Shown here one piece after another: positions 30,558 to 43,281 of a stretch of 64,000 nt of DNA. Origin of the DNA: Rhynchopus euleeides (taxonomy: Eukaryota > Euglenozoa > Diplonemea > Diplonemida > Diplonemidae); assembly GCA_963210315.1 (NCBI GenBank), contig OY723269.1, forward strand, positions 62,001 through 126,000, written 5' to 3'. Positions within the stretch are counted from its first letter, which is position 1; each line of letters begins with the position of its first letter. The notes under the pieces are model-generated. The model had not been told where the DNA came from, searched no databases, and was given only the letters and a program-made list of their open reading frames with translations. The translations under genes and the position numbers were made by a program.

Positions 30558-31766
30558 TAAGAGAGGAAACCAAAACAAGTGTCACCGCTGTGTTTCCGCC
30601 GATCCGCACGGTTGCTTCCGTTGCTTCTATTTATTGCGGTGACGCTTTCCGCACTCACACACCTGCTGAAAGGCTGCCCTGCGATTAACCTGGAGAGTGT
30701 CGCCGTTTGCCGAAACCTACGAACGACTCCTGGGCACTGTACAGAGCCATGAACAAAAGGCGCACGGCAGCCCTCTTCTCCTCCACAGTTGAGGTGTGCT
30801 GGGGAAAAGTCACAACACCGTTTCAGTCGCAACCGCTCTCTGCATTTTTTGTTTGTTTGTCGATGCGTTGACGCAAGAAAAAGGTGGGGTAGCGGGGAGT
30901 GGGGGGGTGGGGACGGTCGCTGAGAATTCTTCCACACCCTGCGTCAAAACACCCTGCTGCCAGCGGTGACCCCCGCACTCTGCCCACAGGGCTCCCTTTA
31001 GTTTACGGCATCTGTGCCCCTCCCTCTCCCGCTCTCTCCTCCAATCTGTCACCCCCACACCTCCCCTCCCTCCCTTCAATACGAGCTCTAAAACAGAATG
31101 GGTTGTCGAAAAATGTCACTCCAGTACAGCCGCTCTTTACTCGTATTTTGTTTGTGATGCGTTGACGCTTCCACACACAAAACCTCAACTCCTGTGATGG
31201 GGGAGGCTAGTGGTGTGCGGAGCACGTTTGGCTGTGGTGGAGTGACATTTTCTGCTCACAAGTGTGCGTAAAAAAAGAATGGGCTTGGTGGCTGTGAAGA
31301 GTGAGTGTGTCAGGGCTGCAGGGTGGTGCCTTGCATGTGTTTTTTGAACATCAGTGGGGTCAGCCAAAGGGGGGGGGGGGGTAAACGCGCCAAACGGGCA
31401 GCCGATCTATCTGGCCATCAAAGGGTCGAGCGTGGGTTTCGTGCCTCAACTTCGGAAAACGCTTCCGAATTTTTCAAAGCAGGAAAACCCCTGTCAGAAA
31501 CCGGCGCCTGAGAAGATCCCCGTCCAACGCTGCAGGCTCTCGTGCTGTTTCGGGTCACAGCGGCAATGCTCGGTCGAGTCAACGTCCCGACAGGCAAGGA
31601 GAAGATATGATAGGCCAGGCGGCTGGAGCCAGCCGAGGACCACCGTGACATCGATGCGAGTCGCTTCTCCGACCTGCAGGCCGCCGCCGCCGCCCTCGAG
31701 AGGTTTGCCCTCATGTACATGTGTGGCAGCGCTGGCTGGGGATCGGGCAGGGAGGCATCCCTTGCC
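30558..31766. other. Interval downstream of the HECT ligase gene
   Basis: No complete gene is supported. It holds three copies of a GATGCG(T/G)TGACGC-type motif (30,636, 30,862, 31,156) and an exon-like minus segment at about 30,795-30,693 discussed under findings. Confidence 0.4.
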
Positions 31767-34700
31767 TTAGATGAAGCCGAACCCGACGTGGCCCATGAAC
31801 ACGGCCTGTGATGTGCAGGGGGTGTGGTGGTAAGGCCCTCCGGTGTTCGATAAGCAACTTTCCCGAGGAGGGGGGCACACCCTCTTCCTTCGAGAAGAGG
31901 GGAAAAAGGCTCCCACTCAGGTTGAGCAGGCTTTTGGCCCATTTTGCGCGCAACACATGTAGGTGGTCAAAGTGTGTCGGGCTCCAACCGATATTTGCGA
32001 GGCGACTCACACTTTTATGCACTTTAGAGCGAAGGCCTGCCCGGGGGGGGGGGGGGGGGGGGGGGTTTATGACCTCCTCCCCAGCGCCGGTGATTCCAGG
32101 TCTGCCCAACCCTGCGGCTCATCGGCAAACTTCCCACCACACCAACAACACGTAACATGCATACCTTCTCGAGCTTCTCCTTCAGCATTTCAAACGTGTC
32201 GTACTCCGGCAGGTCGAGCTGCAGAAGGGGGTGGTGGCAGTGGCAACCCCAGGCGGCAAGGCATACTTGGTTGAAGCATGTGTGTGACGCTGGCAGCATG
32301 ACACGCTCCCCGGTGCGGTGGATGTTGAACCGCTGCTTCCCGCTCATGCCTGTGGGTGTGGTGTGGTGTGGTGTGGCGCGAATGGCAGGCTAGCACATAA
32401 AACCTACAGCGGCGCAGCGACCGAGATGCCAGGACGGAAAGATCACCGTCTGCCCGTGAGATGTTGCTGCATACCTTCGAGGTCCTTGAAGCCGGTGAGC
32501 GGGACCTTGCTGCTGCCGGTGATGAACTGCATCAACAGGAGACGGTCGTCATGCTCCATCTCGTCCACCACCTGCCAGAACCACCGCACCTGCGGGCTGG
32601 TGTTGGTGTAGCCCACGTAGTCGGTGTTCGCCTGTGGGGGTGGGGTGTGGTGGTGGTGGTGGGGTGAAGACGAGCATCTGATTCCATGAAGGATTCCATG
32701 AAGGCACAGGGGCTGTGGACTTCCCCCAATCGTCAAGGGGCAACACAGGACAGGGCAGGGGGGTGGTGGCTTGGGCTTGAATACCTTCCAGTCGGCAATG
32801 TCGATGTCGGGGGTGCCGCAGATCAGCAGCTCCAGCTCCTCTGGGCTGAAGATCTTGATCAGGTGGCGCGGGATGATGTCGAAGAACCCCTTCAGGAACT
32901 CCGTAAGCTGCTGCTTGATGGTGACTGTCGTCTTGTACTCAGCGACACGCTGGACGTAGACGTGCTTGTTTGTCTCGGAGACAGTTGTGTTCTTCCCATC
33001 CTCGCACAGCTCAACAGTCTCCATCTTCCCGAAGTTGTCGATGTCGATGGTGAAGTCGTGGTCGAGAGGTGCGGGGTCGTTCTCCAGGATCCACAGCAGG
33101 GACTTGTAGTACTCAGGCTCGATGGACTGGATGTCCCTGTAGTCAGGCGTGATCCCCAGCATGTGCTTGTAGAGGGAGCGCGTGAAGTAGGCATCCAGCA
33201 TGACCCCGCTGTACACAGCAAGCCCCACCACACGCCCCACGAAGTTGAAGTACGACAAGTGCTCCTGGTTGATGGAGCTGTTGGGGTTCGGCTGGAACGT
33301 GTTCCCCTCCTCGCTGGGGATGAACAGCGCGTAGTCGGGGTTGAACATCTCCTTCGCCAGCACCTGGAACCACTCGCGCTTGAGGCCGCCCCCGTCCACA
33401 CCCTCCTCGCCCTTGAAGGTCACACGCAGGTTGCCCTTCAGGGTCTGTGCAGGCCTCCGCAGGCGCAGGAAGGAGTCGTGGAAGACGTTGCTCCTGCTGA
33501 TCTTGATGGACGTCTGGTGCCTGTGCTGATCCTGGTCCTTCTTGATGCGCTCGCGGAACCAGTTCCGCTTGTTGTGGAAGTCGATGCAACTGCTGTACCC
33601 CAGGAGGGCACGCAGTGATGTCTCCAGAAGCGACGCATTCTTTTTGATGAGAGCATTCAGCAGCTTCTTGTACCGCACGGCGAAGGCCTTCACGGGATCA
33701 CGCGACTGTTCATCCACATCAAGCGAGACTGTCGACGCCGCGTGGGGCATGATCCTGTCGTCCGTGATGGGCATGCTCTTCTTGTCCACAATCTGCAGCT
33801 CTGGCAGCAGCGGCGTGTTGCGGCTGACGGGCAGCAGCGGCTGGTAGCTGCACTTCGGGTCAATCTCATGGAATGCGAACAGCGCCTCGACCAGCGGGAG
33901 CACGCGGGGCGGGGGCTGGAAAGAGTCGCCGAGGGTCTGCTGCACGGTCTCCATCTCTGCGAGGTAGGTGCTGGCGGCACCCCACAGCGGGCTCAGCACA
34001 TTCTTGAAGTCGACGTAGCTCGCGAGCTGCGTCTCTTCGTCGTCGCGCCGCCACACGTCGCCATCCTGCCACTCGATCCACCGACCCCCGAAGAAGTCGA
34101 TGCCGTGGTCGAACAGGCGCAGCTCGCCCCCCACCTCCTGCAGCTCCGCAGGGTCACTGAGGCTGCCGTCCGACCCTTCGAACACGACGAAGCTCTGCCG
34201 CACGTGCGCCACGTTGTCCATGTGCGACCGCCACTTCCCCTGGAGCTGCTCGAGCGACGGCTGCAGCGCCTCGCCCTGCTCCTCGTGTCCCTGCTCGTCA
34301 AGGTGGTCGTGGTGCGACACGGCTGCCAGCGTGCGCGTCAGGCGCTGCAGCTTGACCTCATGCGACGGCGGGTCGTCGGATATGAAGAACTGCGCGCCTG
34401 TGGGCTTGCCGCCCGTCTCCTCGAGGTGCGCCTTCAGCGCCTCCTGGATCTGCTGCGTCCGGTACTCGAGGTAGTCGGTGGTGGTGCTGCTGATGCCCTT
34501 CGCAACTTCCAGCAGCTCCTCCAGCAGGCGCTTGCCCACCGACACGCCGCCCGCCTGCTTCCTTGCGGTGGCGGGCAGGCGCGCGGCACACATGGCGTTG
34601 AGGGTCACGAGGCAGCTGTTGACAGCAGCAGTGGTCGTGTCTGCCGTCTCCAACACCTTCACCATGGCACGCAGCGTCGGCGGGTGCGCGAACAGCTCGG

Positions 34701-37700
34701 CTGCGAGGTGCTGCGTCGCCGTCGGTGCCGCAGCCTCCACGAGGCCCCGCTTCTCAGAAGCGAAGTCGCGCCGCCGCCGCCTCACCTCCTCTGCACGCTG
34801 CTTGTGGTGCGCCTCGCGTGCCTTGAAGGCCGCCGCAACACCCTCCTTGTCGTCCTCCGCCACATCGAACTGCGACATCAGCCCCTGCTCTGCAGGCTCC
34901 GCCCACTCGCGCAGCCGCTGCACCCGCTTGCGGTTGAGCGTCTTGCCGGCAGCGGTGGCCTGCTTCAGCGTCTCCTCCTCCACCAGGCTGCAGAGGTCCT
35001 GCGCCACTGTCTGCACGAGCTGCATCAGGGCCTCCGACAGCTTCGGGCTGCAGCCGAAGGCAGGTGAGGAGTGCAGCTCTAGCAGGCGGGACAGCACTGT
35101 GCTGCGCGCTATGGCCACGCGGGATTCCTTGTCCGAAGCGGACATCAGCACAGCCGCCACCTCCTCCGTGGGGACGTTGAAGAAGGGCGACCGCAGCGGC
35201 GCCAGGCGCGACAGGATGTCCATGGCACGCAGCATCACGATGGGCGGCACAGACGGGGGGTCGATGGTTGTCGTGCCCGACAGGTACACCGGTGTGCCGT
35301 AGAGCTTCGTGAGGATGCTGTGCTGCGCACCGGGGGCGTCCTTCGGCACTTCGCCCTTCCCGTTGGACAGGATGTAGAGGAGTGAGGAGAAGACGGCGCG
35401 GCAGCTGGGCGGGTGCAGCGTGACAGCGTTCAGCGCCTCTGCGAAGGGCTTCATCCCGCACTGCGCGGACAGGCCGACGTGCGCCTTCGAGCCGTACCCC
35501 TCCAGGTAGAGCACGCGCAGCAGGTGCGGGATGGCTGCCAGGTCGATCAGCTGCTTCCCCACCTTGACCTCCGCCCGCGCAGTCTGCTGCCTGGTGTGGT
35601 GGTGGCGCGGCTCCTCGAGTGTCATCTCATCCTCTTCGTACCCGCCGAAGCGGTGGGCGTAGGTGTGCTCCCGAGACTCCCGCAGGTGCTGCGCCTCCTG
35701 CACCATCTCCGACGGGAGGCCACGGATGAACTCTTCACCTGATGTCTGCAGGATCTCCTGGCGCAGCTCCGGCTGCAGCGTAGCCATAAACGACGCGGCA
35801 TCCAGCTCCGCGGGTGCCACCCCGCTCGGCTGCTGCGCCCGCTGGCGGAGGATGCGGCGCTCGTACTCCAGCACCTCCGTGCGGATGGCTGCGGGCAGGG
35901 CGTCCAGGAACACCGTGTCCACCGTGGAGCCGTCCTCGCCAGGCGAGGGGCGTGTCATCAGCAGCTGGATGTTCTCACGCAGCACCTCCCCGCGGATCTC
36001 CTCCGGCAGCGCTGCGACAAAGGTCGGGTCCAGCGCAGCCTGCTGTGGCTCCGGGGCGGGAGCCGCCTCCGGCTCCGCCGCCACGACGGGCGGCGGCACC
36101 GGCGCCGGCGCTGCCTCCGTAGGGGCAGGCGGCTGCACGTCGTCAGCCTCCGCAGCAGACATAGCCAGTGCCGCTGCCAGCTGCTCCCGCATCTCAGAGT
36201 CCTCGTCGTCGTCCGACGCCATGCCCTCCTCCTCTGCAGGTGCCGCAGGCGCGGCAGGCACATCGGGAACAGCAGGCGCGGCGGGGGCGGCGGGCACCAC
36301 ATCGTCCTGCGACAGGGCGAGGGCCCTGCGCAGCTCCTCCGCCAGGCCGTCAGCCCCTTCGTCCGCCCCCTCACCCGCGGCTGCAATGGCGGCAAGCAGG
36401 TGCTGGTTGATGTCATCCTCCTGCGCTGCAGGCTGCGCGACCTCCGCCGGAGGCGCCGGGGGGGCAGGCGTGTCGGGCGCAGCCTCCTCTGCAGGCACCT
36501 GCTTGTCGCCGCTCGTCTCCAGGTCCTCCTCCATCGGCTGCGGCCCGACCGAGGCAGGCGTTGCGGGGGCAGGCTCGGGCAGGGAGACCACGCTCGCAGG
36601 GGCGTTGGCACGGAGGTACGCGCCCACAGCATCCTGCACGGCATCGGCGGAGTAGGACACCTGTGTCGGGGTGAGGAAGGACATGCCCCCGCCCCCCAGC
36701 GCCTCGTGGCTGGCTGTGCGCGTGTCGCGGTCCGGCGTCAGCGTCCTGTGCATCGCAGCGGCGATGCTCTCCTGCAAGTTGGGTGCCGACACGTTCTGCG
36801 CGTCGTGCCCCACAGGCGTGGACAGCAGCAGCCCTGTGTCGGGTGCAGGCCGCGTCTCGCGGAGCCGCCCGAACTGCTGCGCCAGGGAGCGGAACTGTGG
36901 CGCGCGGAGATCAGGCATCAGGACGCGCGGGCCCCCACCACTCTCGGAGTGCAGCTGGTAGAGGTCCATCAGCTGGTGGCGCAGCATGCGCACCATCTCA
37001 CGCGAGTGCTCCGCCGGGTGTGCCGAGTAGTCCGCCGTCCCCATCATCTGCATGATGGCGTCGTCCATGCCCTCCTCGTGCTGCATGTCCTCGATGTCGT
37101 CCATGTCTTCCGACTCGTCCTCCTGCTCCTCCTCCCACATGTCCATCGCGTAGTCCCCTTCCTCGCCCTCGCCCTCCACGTCACCCTCCACGTCGACATC
37201 CACGTCGTGGTCGCCGTCGCCCAAAAAGCCCATCGGCCCTCCGATGTGCCCGTCCTGCTCCGCGTCGATCTGCATATCGCCTGTGGAGTCGACCCGTGTG
37301 GAGAACCCAGGCAGGTTCTCTGCGCTGTGCTCGTTCATCTCATCCAGCTCGGCATCCGGCTCGGGCGCCGCCTCCTGGCCCGCCTCGAGGTCTGCCCCGT
37401 CGCGCCCCTCCTTGCGGCTGCCCTGTTTGTCGTCTTTACGGCGCTCGGCGACATTGGTGATGATCCTCAAGAGGGACATGAGCGGCAGCGACACGTCGGG
37501 GTGGTTGAGGTCGAGCTTCTGCAGCACAGCGCAGGCGACGTTCGCCACGTCTGCAGCGATGAGCTCCTTCGCGACAGAGGCGACGCTGCGCTGCGCAGAC
37601 CTGCTGCTGCCCTTCCGCGACAGGAGGGCGACGACAAGGTCTGCCACAGCGTTGACAGCGCCAACACCTTTCCCTGCGTGCTGCTCCACAGACGTGCTGA

Positions 37701-40700
37701 GGGTGTGCATCACATCAGGGACGATGCAGTCCAGCTGCCCACTCTCAGCGGCAGCGCCTGCGATGCTCAGCAGCACGAACCGGGCTGCGCTGGACAGCAC
37801 GACGGGGCCTGACTGAGGCGCCTTTGAGTAGGGCAGGCAGTCGTGCAGCAGGGACTGCGTCAGGGTCTTGTCACCCACCTTGTACTCCAGCAGCACCGGC
37901 AGGACGGAGGGGTACAGCGTGACCAGCTCGCCCACCAGGCGCACCAGCATGGGCTTGCTGAGGGCGTAGACGGAGCCGGGGATCTCCTCGTCAGGGCGCT
38001 CGTCGATGCACTTCAGGATGTGTCCCGTGATGTCTGAGGCGACGTGGAGCGCAGCCTTGCGGCGTGTGGACATCCGCTTGCTGCGCTGCTCGCGTGCTGC
38101 AGGGCGCAGCTCCATGTAGTGTTCGGGCTTGGAGCCGTCGCCCTTCGGCTGCAGCACCAGCCTGCAGCAGGAGGACAGCGTCTTCATGAACAGCTCCGGG
38201 TGCCGGTTCTTCGTGGCCTGCAGCTCTGTCATGAGGGTCTGCAGCTTGACGAGCGGCACCTGGCCCTTCTTCTTCCGCTTCACATCCTGCGAGTCGGACA
38301 ACGGGCTGCCCAGCTCTGCGGGCGCGGTGTCGGGGTACAGCGACGCCACCGGCACATGCTCCACGGTTGAAGCATGCTTCGACGACCCCACGATGCGGCT
38401 GAAAGTCTTCCGGATAGTCGACTCCTGCACCGACGTGACGTACTCAGGGTCTTCGATGGCGGAGCGCACCAGGTTTGCGACATGGGCCCCGATAGACTGG
38501 TGCGGCCAGGACCCCTTGACAGGGCGGCTCAGCAGGCAGGGGATGGCCTGCGCCAGGCTGCGCGACGCGAAGGAGTGGTTGGCACGCGTCAGGTTGTCGA
38601 GCAGCGCGGCTGCCTGGAAGACGACGTTTGCCGGGAGGTCGCGCCCCACCAGCTGGCACAGCGCATCCACCAGCCGCGACGCCACGTCGGGCGGCAGCTG
38701 GATGGGCTCGTTGGGCGTCTTCGTCAGGATCTCCCACTCCCCGCCGGCCTTGCCGGTCCCCTCCTCGCCGTCCTTCTTCGCCAGCATCAGCGACAGCATC
38801 GACCCGATGCAGATCCCAAGGCGCCAGTGCGCCACACGGCACGCCTCCGCATCACCCTCTGCCGGGGCCTCCTCCTGCAGCAGCTTCTCCAGCAGGTCGA
38901 TCAGCCCGCCCAGCAGCTCCGACGACTCGGCGAGGGTGCGCGTGCCACGCATCGCCTCCACACGGAAGAGATGCGCCAGGGAGCGGAACAGCACATCCTT
39001 GTCGGCTGCGCTGTACCCCTTGGCGAGCTCTGCCTTGGCGGTGTCGGTGATGGAGGTGGCGATGCTGTCGCGCTGCCCCGCCTCCGTGAGCAGGCACAGC
39101 AGGGTGGTGGTGTTGGCCAGCGTCTCCTCGCTGCGCCCCAGGCCAAGCGCCACGCCGCTGCAGCCGTCAACAAACTCCTTCAGCGGGTCCGTCTCCGCCT
39201 GCTTCGCCTCGCCCTGCAGGCTCATGGCGATGGCCTGCTCCACCTCGTCCTCCTTCGGCGCATCCGCCTCCTCCGCACCGTCGCCGTCACCACTACCCTC
39301 TGCAGACAGCAGCCAGTCCGTCACCAGCTCGACGGAGTTCTGCCGCAGGTGGCGCAGCCCACGCAGCACGGAGCTGCGCGAGAAACCCATGTCAGCCAGC
39401 TGCGTGACGATGTTCTCATCCGGCTCGAAGTCAGGCTTCTTCGGCTTCGGCGCCTTCTCCTTCGTCGCACCACGCCCCTGCTGCACCTTCACGAGGTGCC
39501 CGACGAGCCCCGCAACCTTGCCCGCCATGGCGGGGTGCTCCTGCAGGCGGGGGTGCTTCCAGATGTTGAAGACGTGCGACGCAACCACATCCTGGTTCTT
39601 CTTCGCGATCTCGGGGTACTTCTCCGTGGCGCCCGCGCGGTGGCGCGACGGGGCGTAGCTGCGGTAGTGCGCATTGCGGTCCCCCGACGACGCGGAAAAC
39701 TTCGCCAGCAGGCGCAGCGCCGCAGCCGCCGCGCTGTACAGCTCCGACTCGGGGTCAGCAGGCGGCCCCTCCAGCACGCGCTGCACCACCTTCGAGCAGG
39801 TTTCCGTCAGCAGGTCCACACCGCCCGCCTCGCTGAAAGCCTTGTACACAGTGGAGGGGCAGGTCAGCCCTTCCAGTGGCTCCGCCACACGGCGCGACGG
39901 CACGTCGTGGCTGAGGATCTTGCGGCACCACGGCCCCAGCACCACCTCGGAGAAGAGGGCCACGAGGTGCTGCAGGGGGGTGCCCGCGTCGTCCGCCTCC
40001 TCCCTGACGGTGCGGATCAGGGTGCACGCGATCTCGCTGAGCTGCGTCGCAATCTCCATCTGCCGTGCCTCGGGCTGCGGCGTGCTCAGGCGCCTCTGCG
40101 ACACAGCCTTGCACAGCACGTCGATCCACGACAGGCAGCTCTCGGAGAACATCGACGCGATCCTGCCGCGCCTGCTCAGCACAGGGTCTGCGAGGTCCTC
40201 CTCCACCTGGGCTGCGGTGACACCGATGAGCGAGGCAGCGATGGCTGCCGCCGTGGCAACCTGGAACTTCTCGCCCGGGTAGGTGTCGTCCTGGGGCTTG
40301 GAGGCGTCAGGGGGGGGTGTGGCAGCCTCGGGTGATGGCGGCGGGCGGCTCCGCTCAAAGGCGTCGCGCTTCTCCAGCATGCGGGCCACCTGCCAGCGCT
40401 TCACGACGATGGCGATGCCGATCAGGGGGCGGAAGATGCCCTGCGACTTCTCTTTGGGCATTTCGACCAGCGGCTGCAGGAAGTGCGACAGGTTGTCGCC
40501 CCACTCCTCCAGCGACACGATAAGGGACAGCAGGTGTGCGCACGTCGCCACCTGGTGCAGCGCCAGCTGGGGCCCGCCCTCTGCAGGCCAGAGGGAGGCC
40601 GACACCTTCAGGTCCTCCCCGTCGGTGGGTGGGGCGGGTGCGGGCTCCTCCCACTTGGTGACGTCGAAGCAGTGCGGCGACAGGTGTGCTGCTGTGTGCC

Positions 40701-43281
40701 CCAGTGTGGTGAAGACCTCCCACATGGCCTTGGTCTGCCCTGTGTTGGACACGACGTGGAGGAGGTCGGTGTGGAGGGTAGACAGCGACGAGGTGTGGCT
40801 GGTCAGGCCGGGGGGCATCGCGCACTTCCGGTCAAGTGCCACAGTCGGCTGCACCAGGACATGCGACATGCGCTCAGCAACAGTCAGGAGGGAGAGCATC
40901 GTGGATTTGTGGATCGTCGCCTGCGTCTCGAGCTGCTGCCGCGTGAAGCTCCCCTGCCCGCTGCCCTTCAGGTTCATCAGGAGGCGGACGTGGTGCTGCA
41001 GGATGTGCAGGTGCCTCAGCGCGCTGGGGTGCGACCAGTCTGCCTGTGCGGCGCTGTCCACCACCACCGTCAGGGCGGTGAAGACCTCCTTCGAGCACTG
41101 CCCCATCAGGTTGCGGTCGGCGGACTTCATCAAGTCGTTCAGCTCGCTGCCCAGGTCTGCCGCTTCCGAAGGCCCTGCGGCGCACCACGTCCTGTCGTCG
41201 CGCAGCGGCAGGAAGAACTGCGTGAAGATGCCTGCCGATTTGATCGTCTCGGTCCCCTTCGGAGAGAGGCTGAACGCCACCAGCAGCTGCGGCAGCACCG
41301 TGGTGAACCTGGGGTCGGCAGGGGGCGACTTGATGGTGTGCAGCACAGCATCCAGCACGCCTGCCTCCAGCACGGCAGGGCACACGGCATGGTCGTAGTG
41401 CATCATGGATGACACGGCATGCACGGCAAGCTTGTAGACGGAATGCCCGAAGTAGACCGGGTTCTCTATCACGCGCTTGAGGCTGTTGCGGAACTTCACG
41501 TTGGCAAACAGCACAGAGGGCACGCCCTCGGAGGACCCGATGCACAGGGCACATGCACGCAGCAGGTGCGCGAGCACCACCTCGCGTTCGTGCGGGATGC
41601 GGCGCTGGTGCTCAACCCACGTGCAAACCTTGTACCGCAGCTCCTCGTGCGACATGCCCTCCTCCGGCACAGGGAAGTCGGTCTCCATGACGTCAGCCGC
41701 ATCCACGCTGACCCGCATCACCTCGTCCTCCATCAGGTCGATCAGCAGGGCCGTGCAGCCCGCCTCGATGACCTGCTCCTTCAGGGTGTCGGCCTGCCCC
41801 AGCAGGTGCTCGATCACCGAGAGACACTTCGCAGCAACCTTCTCCGTCCCGGGGATGCGCAGGCGCGGCACCTGCAGCAGCGGCCCCACGATGACGGTGT
41901 TGAGGGTGCGCACCGCGCTGGGCTGCCCCTGGTTGACGGCGAACACAGAGGCAAACCCGAAGAGGGCGGTGTACATATTCTGCGCGTCGGGGAGCAGCGA
42001 GCCGTCCTCAGCCAGCATCTTCGGGCTGGACATGCCTTTGGGTGCCTCGCGGATCATCTCCAGCAGCCTGCCCTGCGAGGCTGCGAGGGTGGAGGGGCTC
42101 AGCGCTGTGCCACGCAGGTCTGACGAGTTGAGCGCATCCCGCGCACTCATCGAAGAGAGCAGCACCGACAGCAGCTGCAGCACCGCGGTCACCACGGCGC
42201 ACGGCGCATTCTCGTCGGACAGGATGCGGGTCACATCCTGGAACCAGTCGGAGCAGTGCTGCAGGAACCCCTTCAGCCCCTCCTCGTTGGCACTCGCCGT
42301 GACAGCAAGGGACAGCATGCGGCACACAGCCCACCCACGCAGCTGCTCCGGCTGGGCAAGCTGCGCCGCCATCCGCAGCCGCGTCCACAGCGGGTAGGTA
42401 TGCTGGAACGAGAGGCGCTCCTTCTTCACGACATACTGCAGGATGCGGCAGGGCCGCTCCGCCACAGGGCCCCCCTCCTCGTCCTCCAGGGCGCGCTTCA
42501 GGTCCACCGTGATGGTCACCTCCCCTGAGGGGGACGTTGTCGTGGTGACCCACTCGGCTGCCTTGGCGTCCGACTCCTCCGCCTCCGGATCCGCCGCAGG
42601 GCGCTTCCGCGCGTCATATGTGCACTTGAACACCTGGTAGGTGACGTAGCGGCTGTCGGGGTGCTCTGCAGGGTTGTAGGGCTCAAGCCCTGTGGACTGC
42701 AGCAGGCTCGGGGCGTGCCCCCAAGCGGCAGCGAGTGCCACGAGCTTGCTGAGGAGGGAGATGTCGAAGTCGGGCTGCTGGCGCTGCCGCTGCGAAGCGG
42801 CGTACCAATGGAGAACCATGAGGGTCTCGTGCACGATGTCGACGGAGGGCGAGTTGAGGAAGATAGACACTGTCAGCACGGCGCTGCCGAAGATGCCTTT
42901 ATTCCGCGAGTGCTCCAACACGCAGGAGAGGAACCGGAGGACGAGCAGGACGTCGCGGTCCTCAGCGACGGAAGGGATGGTGAGATTTTTGCACCACTCG
43001 TGGATGAAGGCGGCGTTGAAGCTCACGCTGGTGCCGTTCGCAGAAAGCCACCTCCGCAGCCAGGTGTTGCACTTCGACACGGCATTCATCCACGCGCTCA
43101 GCTCCCCCTTGGAGCTGGAGGTGAACAGCCTCGTGCTGAAGTGCTCCCGCAGCACGTTCGGAACGTCGCTGATGTCTGCCTCCTTCAGCGCCATCCACAG
43201 AGGCCGCTGCACCAGCACCACGAGCGACGGCTCCTTCTGCCATTTTCTCGTCGACCTCCTTGTGCTAACATGGTAGCTCAT
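31767..43281 (-). CDS. HUWE1: HUWE1/TOM1/UPL1-type giant HECT E3 ubiquitin ligase (5 exons)
   Basis: Exons: 43,281-32,785, 32,631-32,475, 32,349-32,267, 32,218-32,165 and 31,805-31,767; 3,609 residues. Introns are 153 (GTATTC donor), 125, 48 and 359 bp (GTATGC donors). Order: armadillo-like N-terminal DUF908/DUF913 region; UBA (about 1287-1330, QLADMGFSRSSVLRGL); UIM (EQAIAMSLQ, about 1345); a long acidic tract (about 2010-2080); three ubiquitin-binding helices of the DUF4414 type (about 2415-2530, FVAALPEEIRGEVL); HECT from about 3260. The catalytic cysteine lies in LPASHTCFNQ (codon 32,278-32,276). The last exon encodes AVFMGHVGFGFI-stop, aligning with the conserved EGFGxx terminus. The enzyme transfers ubiquitin to substrates via a Cys thioester. 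No WWE domain is seen. The ATG at 43,281 is the first plausible start. Confidence 0.95.

Noticed and set aside
32686..42528. Long plus-strand open frames (300-650 codons) opposite the HECT ligase gene
   Set aside because: They are antisense shadows of a GC-rich coding strand with low-complexity Arg/Gln/His composition and no domains.
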